Shown here: piece by piece, positions 59,521 through 64,000 of the stretch | Layout of the letters: each line of letters opens with the position of its first letter | Numbering within the stretch: the first letter of the stretch is position 1 | Assembly: GCF_003399445.1 (NCBI RefSeq) | Contig: NZ_QUQO01000001.1 | Location: 865,001-929,000, forward strand | DNA: 64,000 nt | Source of the DNA: Parvularcula marina | GTDB taxonomy: Bacteria; Pseudomonadota; Alphaproteobacteria; Caulobacterales; Parvularculaceae | Reading direction: 5' to 3' | The notes under the pieces: generated by a model | The model's database searches: none | The model's input: the letters and a program-made list of their open reading frames with translations, nothing else | Told to the model about the DNA's origin: nothing | Made by a program: the position numbers and the translations under genes

Positions 59521-61350
59521 TCAACTGTCTGCAAACGCCCCGTCTTCGACCTGAAACTGGGCTGCATCCCCGCCCCGCCAGTCATCCGGTTTGACCCGTC
59601 CCGCAAGGTGAATGAGCGCCCCGTTCGATTGCGCGGCCTCGAAGAAATCGCCCAACGGCTCACCGACACAGCCAAAGGCAATGCACCGCGCCCGCCGCCC
59701 GCTGCCATCCTCAACCGTCACCGCCATGTGCTTTTCCTTGAGCACGCGGATATCCCGCACGCGGACCCTCGGCATGGCAAAGCGCGGCTCGGGATTACCA
59801 TTCCCAAAGGGCGCCGCAAGCTGAAGGCTGTCATGAAACCGGCGGGAGAGCCCGGCGGGACTGAGCGCGCCATCAAGATGCAGGGCCTGCTGGCTTTGCG
59901 CGGTCTTAATCCCTGCCCCCAGCTCCTCGGTTAAAAAACGCTCGAAGGCGTCGAGCTGATCACGCATCAAGGAGAGCCCCGCCGCCATGGGGTGGCCGCC
60001 GCCGCCCTTGATGATGCCCTCTTCGACCGCACGGGAAATCGCCGCGCCAAGATCAACGCCGGAAAGGGACCGTCCCGAGCCTTTGCCTTCATCGCCTTCA
60101 AAGGAGATGACGATGGCGGGCCGGCTGAATTTCTCTTTCAGGCGCCCGGCGACAATACCTATGACGCCCGGATGCCAACCATCATCCGCGACGATCAGCG
60201 GGGTCGAGGCTTCCCGGCCGCCTTTGGCTTCGGCTTGTTCGCTGGCGGCGCTGAGGACTTCGGCCTCGACCCCCTGGCGGACACCGTTGAGGCCAGAGAG
60301 GCGGGCCGCGAGCCGCGCCGCTTCATCCGGGTCATCCGTCATCAGAAGGTCAAATGCAGTCTTTGCATGACCGATACGGCCAGCCGCATTGATCCGAGGA
60401 CCGATTGAATAGCCAAAATGGGAGGCTTGCGCTGCGCCCTTTGCACCTGCCTCGACGGCCAGCGCCCTGATGCCGGGATTGCCAGAGGTGGCAGCGGTGA
60501 AATCCTGGAGCAGGGCCAGTCCCTGCCTTGTCAGCACCCTGGTCAGCCCCTTTAGCGGCATGACATCGCAGACAAGACTAAGCGCCACGAGATCAAGCAG
60601 CGAAAGGAGTTTCGGCTCGGCCCGGTCATCAAAAAACCCGCGTGCGCGCAGGGCCCGATTGACGGCGATCAGTGTCATGAAGGTGACCCCGCCTGCCGAC
60701 AGCATGGTGAGGCCGGACGTATCATCGGGCCGGTTCGGATTAACGACGGCCCGTGCTGCAGGGGCCGGTAGCTCCATCAGGTGGTGATCAAGCACGATCA
60801 CATCGATCCCGAGCCCCGCCGCGCCTGACATAACGTCATGCGCGGTGGCCCCGCAATCAACGGTGACGATGAGCGAAGCGCCCTTTTCTTTCAGCGCTTC
60901 AAAGGCCGGTAGGTTCGGCCCATAACCCTCAAGCTGCCGGTCCGGCAGATGGACTTCAAACGGCGCCCCCAACATCCGCAGAAAGCGCGCGAAAATCGCC
61001 GAAGAGGTTGTGCCGTCCACGTCATAATCACCGAAGACCCCGATCGTCTCCCCTTCCGTGATCGCCTCGGCTATCCGGTCGGAAGCAGCGTCCATATCAC
61101 GGAGCACCGACGGGTCCGGCAGGTTCGCTTTCAGTGTCGGGTTGAGCCAGCCTTCTGCTTCCTCAACAGGAATACCTCGGGCACAGATCATCTCGGCAAG
61201 AAGCGGGTCGAGCCCCAGTCGCTGGACCAGCATCTCCGCTTCGCGCGGCTCGAATACCCGGCGTTGCCATGTCTTGCCGCAAGCAGAGTTATCTACACCC
61301 AGAAAGGCGCCAGCAGGATCAGTGTCAGTCTTGGAATTGGTGAGGCTCAT
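59521..61350 (-). CDS. recJ: Single-strand-specific exonuclease RecJ
   Basis: This 609-residue 5'-3' ssDNA exonuclease functions in recombination and mismatch repair. DHH-family motifs are intact: GDYDVDGTTS (D108, D110, D112), TVDCGATAHD (D165) and VIVLDHHLM (D188-H189-H190). The DHHA1 domain has KGGGGHPMAAG. A C-terminal OB fold (HMAVTVEDGSGRRARCIAFG) follows. The position outside the tRNA element marks return to core genome. Confidence 0.96.
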   Translation of the reverse strand: MSLTNSKTDTDPAGAFLGVDNSACGKTWQRRVFEPREAEMLVQRLGLDPLLAEMICARGIPVEEAEGWLNPTLKANLPDPSVLRDMDAASDRIAEAITEGETIGVFGDYDVDGTTSSAIFARFLRMLGAPFEVHLPDRQLEGYGPNLPAFEALKEKGASLIVTVDCGATAHDVMSGAAGLGIDVIVLDHHLMELPAPAARAVVNPNRPDDTSGLTMLSAGGVTFMTLIAVNRALRARGFFDDRAEPKLLSLLDLVALSLVCDVMPLKGLTRVLTRQGLALLQDFTAATSGNPGIRALAVEAGAKGAAQASHFGYSIGPRINAAGRIGHAKTAFDLLMTDDPDEAARLAARLSGLNGVRQGVEAEVLSAASEQAEAKGGREASTPLIVADDGWHPGVIGIVAGRLKEKFSRPAIVISFEGDEGKGSGRSLSGVDLGAAISRAVEEGIIKGGGGHPMAAGLSLMRDQLDAFERFLTEELGAGIKTAQSQQALHLDGALSPAGLSRRFHDSLQLAAPFGNGNPEPRFAMPRVRVRDIRVLKEKHMAVTVEDGSGRRARCIAFGCVGEPLGDFFEAAQSNGALIHLAGRVKPDDWRGGDAAQFQVEDGAFADS

Positions 61351-61399
61351 TATGGTTCAGACTGCCATGTGTGCCCGCGCGGGGCCAGCCTTTCATCCT

Positions 61400-62449
61400 C
61401 TAGCCCGGCGCCCCGTCCCCATAGAGAACGTTGCCGCCATCCCCGCCCATGATGAGGTCATTGCCCGCGCCCCCAATGATGACGTCGTCACCCTCTCCCC
61501 CAACAAGCGTGTCGTCGCCTGCTCCGCCATTGAGCGTGTCGTCACCGCTGAGGCCATAAACCTCGTCATCGCCATCAAGGGAGGAAATTACATCATCACC
61601 AAAAAGGAAGGAAAGCTCGGTGCCGCCAACGGCGGTCACAAGGCCGGGGTCGATCTCCTCATAGCCGTAAAGGACATCAGCACCGCTGGTCGGCGCCCTG
61701 ATGGGCACGAGGCTGTCGGACAGGATCGCCGTCGTCAGCGGATTGATGTCGTAGCGCACGCCCCGATAAAAAACGACGCCATTCATCAGCAGCGGGATGA
61801 GATCATCCCCTAGCTCACCCACAGGGTTGCCCAGATGGGCGGCATTATTCGTGTCCGCTGTCGTCAGCGGCACAGCCCCACCATATACCGAAACCGCCTT
61901 CGGTCCGTTGAAAAGCGCGTCATCATCCTCAATGACGATATGATCTTCATAAGGAGAAATCGTGTCTGCTTCCGGCAAGGAGAAGATATCATTGGCATTA
62001 AAGCCATTAAAGCCGAGCCCGTGACCGATCTCGTGCAACAGAACCGATTGTAGATCGACCAGCAGGGGATCGACATCCTCCGTCCGGGCCAGCGGGTCTG
62101 GATCAATGAAAATATCATTCCGGAAGAAATCCGGGTCGAAGATGATCCTTATATCGGGAGAGGACCCATTCGGGTCATTCCCTGTGCGGATCTCATATCC
62201 GGCACCATCCTGAAAGACGAAGACACCATCTTCGAAACTGACGAAACCGCTCGACTCGCTCGCGGCGGCGGCCCGGCCATCGGGGTCGTCGCGCAATTCT
62301 ATCACGATCGAGATGACAACATCCTCACCGCCCAGATAGCGGCCCCATATCTCCGCTGCGGCGAGCGTCCCCTGACGCAATTGCTCGCGTTCGCTCTCCG
62401 TCAGGAGCTCGAGCGTGTCGGGGTCGAAGGTGACAGTCCAGCTAACCAT
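61400..62449 (-). CDS. RTX-tailed metalloprotease-like protein
   Basis: This 349-residue protein has no N-terminal signal peptide (start MVSWTVTFDP). The zinc motif HEIGHGLGF is at residues 139-147 (H139, E140, H143), with family features of NF038122-type proteases (DLQSVLLHEIGHGLG). A C-terminal tail (about 280-345) has RTX nonapeptides such as LNGGAGDDTLVGGEGDD, indicating calcium-dependent folding after type I secretion. No transporter genes are adjacent. An acidic composition suggests an extracellular enzyme. The third zinc ligand is not certain. Confidence 0.82.
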   Translation of the reverse strand: MVSWTVTFDPDTLELLTESEREQLRQGTLAAAEIWGRYLGGEDVVISIVIELRDDPDGRAAAASESSGFVSFEDGVFVFQDGAGYEIRTGNDPNGSSPDIRIIFDPDFFRNDIFIDPDPLARTEDVDPLLVDLQSVLLHEIGHGLGFNGFNANDIFSLPEADTISPYEDHIVIEDDDALFNGPKAVSVYGGAVPLTTADTNNAAHLGNPVGELGDDLIPLLMNGVVFYRGVRYDINPLTTAILSDSLVPIRAPTSGADVLYGYEEIDPGLVTAVGGTELSFLFGDDVISSLDGDDEVYGLSGDDTLNGGAGDDTLVGGEGDDVIIGGAGNDLIMGGDGGNVLYGDGAPG

Positions 62450-62579
62450 GCAAAAACTCTGATTTTCCCCGGTTTAACATGCAATGCCGGGGGTCACAGC
62501 CATTGCAGAAGAGAAATTTTGCGATGCGCGCCGTTCACTCCCATATTATGGTTAAGCAGAGCGGGGTGGCCCAGGACTT

Positions 62580-62867
62580 ATGCGCAAGATCGATTTCTCC
62601 CTTATCCTGAAACTGGGCGTGCTCAGTCTCATTGTCGGGACTGTTCTGGCCGTCATGAATTTCGATCCCCTGCGGTTCTGGGAAGGCATCTGGGATGCGC
62701 TGATCGATGGCGTGGAGTTCATCTTCGGGCGCGGTCTCGACGGGCTGATGGCGGCGGGCCGCTACACCCTCCTCGGCGCGATGGTGGTCATTCCGATCTG
62801 GCTGATCTCGACCATTTTCAGCCGCCGGAAAAAATCGGTCTCGAAGGTGGAAAAGACTGACACCTAA
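62580..62867 (+). CDS. Small two-helix membrane protein (DUF6460-like)
   Basis: This 95-residue protein has two hydrophobic stretches (about 8-27 and 57-80). The pattern LKLGVLSLIVGTVLAVMNFDPLRFW, followed by RYTLLGAMVVIPIWLIS, matches my memory of the DUF6460 family (motif residues ~10-34 and 61-77). A basic tail follows. No function is known. It is convergent with recQ, with 3 bases between the stops. Confidence 0.65.
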   Translation: MRKIDFSLILKLGVLSLIVGTVLAVMNFDPLRFWEGIWDALIDGVEFIFGRGLDGLMAAGRYTLLGAMVVIPIWLISTIFSRRKKSVSKVEKTDT

Positions 62868-62870
62868 GCG

Positions 62871-64000
62871 TCAGTCCACGCAGAGATCGCAATTGCCGCA
62901 GGCATCCCGCGGCTCTTCGCCGAAATAGCGCAGGAGTTCCGCGCGGCGGCAAAGATCAGTCTCGCAAAAGGCGACCAGCGCATCGAGACGCCGGCGCTCA
63001 ACCCGTTTGACCTTATCGGGTGCGTCAGACCCATCGATCAGACGACGCCGTGCGATCAGGTCACCAATGCCGAAAATCAGATGGGCCTCGGCCTCGCGGC
63101 CGTCCCTGCCCGACCGGCCAATCTCCTGATAATAAGCCTCAAGACTGGCGGGAAGGTCACGGTGAATGACGAAGTCGATATCCGGCTTGTCGATACCCAT
63201 GCCAAAGGCGACGGTTGCAACAACCGTCATATTCTCTGCACTGATGAAACGTTCGAGAATGGAGAGCCGCTCTTCTTCGGGCAGACCCGCATGATAGGCC
63301 GCGACATTGAAGCGCGCGCCGGCAAGACGCTGGGTGACCAGCTCGACGCTCTTTCGCGTGCGGCAGTAAACTATCCCGCATTTGCGCCGGTATCGACGCA
63401 TCAGGGTCATCAGCACACGGTCATCCCGCTCGCGCTCTGCGACATTCAGCGAGATATTGGGCCGGTCAAACCCCTGCCGGATCAGATCCGCATTGCCTTC
63501 AAACAGCGCCTGCAGGATATCCTCCCGCGTCTCAGGGTCAGCGGTCGCGGTGAAGGCCGCCACCGGCACGTCCGGCCAGACTTCCTTGAGCCGGCCAAGC
63601 TGGCGGTATTCGGGTCGGAACTGATGCCCCCATTGCGAAACGCAATGCGCCTCATCGATCGCAATCAGGCTGAGATCCTGCCGCCTAAGCGCGCCGAGCA
63701 TCCGGCCAGTCATCAGTCGTTCGGGCGACATGTAGAGGAGCTTGAGCTCTCCTGCTGCCGCGGCCTTCCAGTCGGCGACATTTGCCTCCCGCTCCCGGCC
63801 TGAATGGATCATGCCCGCGGGAATGCCCTTCGCCCGCAAGGCCGCAATCTGGTTCTCCATCAGCGCGATCAGCGGCGAGATGACGACCGTCAGGCCCGGC
63901 AGAAGAAGCGCCGGCAATTGATAGCAAAGCGACTTGCCCGCCCCTGTCGGCATCAGGGCCAGCACATTCCGCCCGGCCAGAATGGCGTTGATCACCTCTT
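62871..64000 (-). CDS. recQ: RecQ-family DNA helicase, 5' end outside window
   Basis: This SF2 helicase reads in from the right edge. Motif I is PTGAGKSLCYQLPAL, motif II IDEAHCVSQWGH, motif III FTATADPETR, and the later motifs TVVATVAFGMGIDKPD and YYQEIGRSGRDG. The gene stops right after a zinc-binding cluster (CETDLC then CGNCDLC), so the RQC winged-helix and HRDC domains of E. coli RecQ are absent. At least 374 residues are visible; a few dozen N-terminal residues should lie beyond position 64000. Short RecQ forms occur in several bacteria, so truncation by mutation is not required. Confidence 0.9.
   Translation of the reverse strand, partial: EVINAILAGRNVLALMPTGAGKSLCYQLPALLLPGLTVVISPLIALMENQIAALRAKGIPAGMIHSGREREANVADWKAAAAGELKLLYMSPERLMTGRMLGALRRQDLSLIAIDEAHCVSQWGHQFRPEYRQLGRLKEVWPDVPVAAFTATADPETREDILQALFEGNADLIRQGFDRPNISLNVAERERDDRVLMTLMRRYRRKCGIVYCRTRKSVELVTQRLAGARFNVAAYHAGLPEEERLSILERFISAENMTVVATVAFGMGIDKPDIDFVIHRDLPASLEAYYQEIGRSGRDGREAEAHLIFGIGDLIARRRLIDGSDAPDKVKRVERRRLDALVAFCETDLCRRAELLRYFGEEPRDACGNCDLCVD

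Overview
The window reads as the chromosome of a GC-rich alphaproteobacterium, probably of the Caulobacterales/Hyphomonadaceae/Parvularculales type. The evidence is a MipZ division-site ATPase, heme A synthase CtaA, a DUF2842 protein, a nitrogen-type PTS enzyme I, tandem PilZ and SPOR proteins, and alphaproteobacterial intergenic palindromes. The family-level placement is inference. About 50 kb is dense core genome, and two mobile elements are inserted into it.

Layout. 1-6.9 kb: CBS-domain protein (cut by the window edge), rhomboid protease, PilZ and GYF proteins, an OmpR/EnvZ-like pair, BamB and a YfgM-like protein. 6.9-13.7 kb: tRNA-Trp, a large hybrid kinase, and the threonine-degradation genes kbl and tdh with a VOC protein and a secreted amidohydrolase. 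13.8-32 kb: core metabolism and cell biology (mipZ, SPOR lipoprotein, panC, DUF817, NfeD/slipin, ptsP-lysC, ubiG, comEC, gltX, gltA, lipoproteins). 32-33 kb: rpsI-rplM. 33335-35638: an IS1595-family element bounded by a perfect 8-bp target duplication, with passenger genes. 35.7-42.6 kb: lipoprotein, ctaA, DUF2842, an H-NOX gene overlapping a hybrid kinase, and rpsF-rpsR-rplI. 42.6-50.1 kb: a curli locus (csgF, csgG, three curlin-repeat genes, two of them very large, and a lipoprotein). 50165-59385: a 9.2-kb element integrated at the 3' end of tRNA-Glu. 59.5-64 kb: recJ, an RTX metalloprotease, a small membrane protein and a short-form recQ (5' end outside the window).

The most notable object is the tRNA-Glu element. 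It is bounded by a 17-bp direct repeat (attL 50165-50181, attR 59369-59385). One arm is a primase / SF3 helicase / small protein / AlpA-like / tyrosine integrase operon. The opposite arm is an HTH regulator followed by an HK97-type capsid gene, a small virion-like gene and a terminase-small-subunit-like gene, the last three joined by ATGA overlaps. It has no portal, large terminase, protease or tail genes. That composition fits a phage satellite (PICI-like, capsid-encoding) better than a complete prophage. The left part carries apparent cargo, including an RTX-tailed beta-helix protein and an overlapping lipoprotein/secreted-protein pair of low GC. When the attachment sites are joined in silico, the integrase gains a new stop codon within 7 bases of the core, which independently supports the boundaries.

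Secondary points of interest are the csgE-less curli locus with 475-508-residue curlins, the IS1595 element whose transposase stop lies one base from the start of an AT-rich passenger gene, and an H-NOX partner kinase that has lost its ATP-binding glycine boxes.
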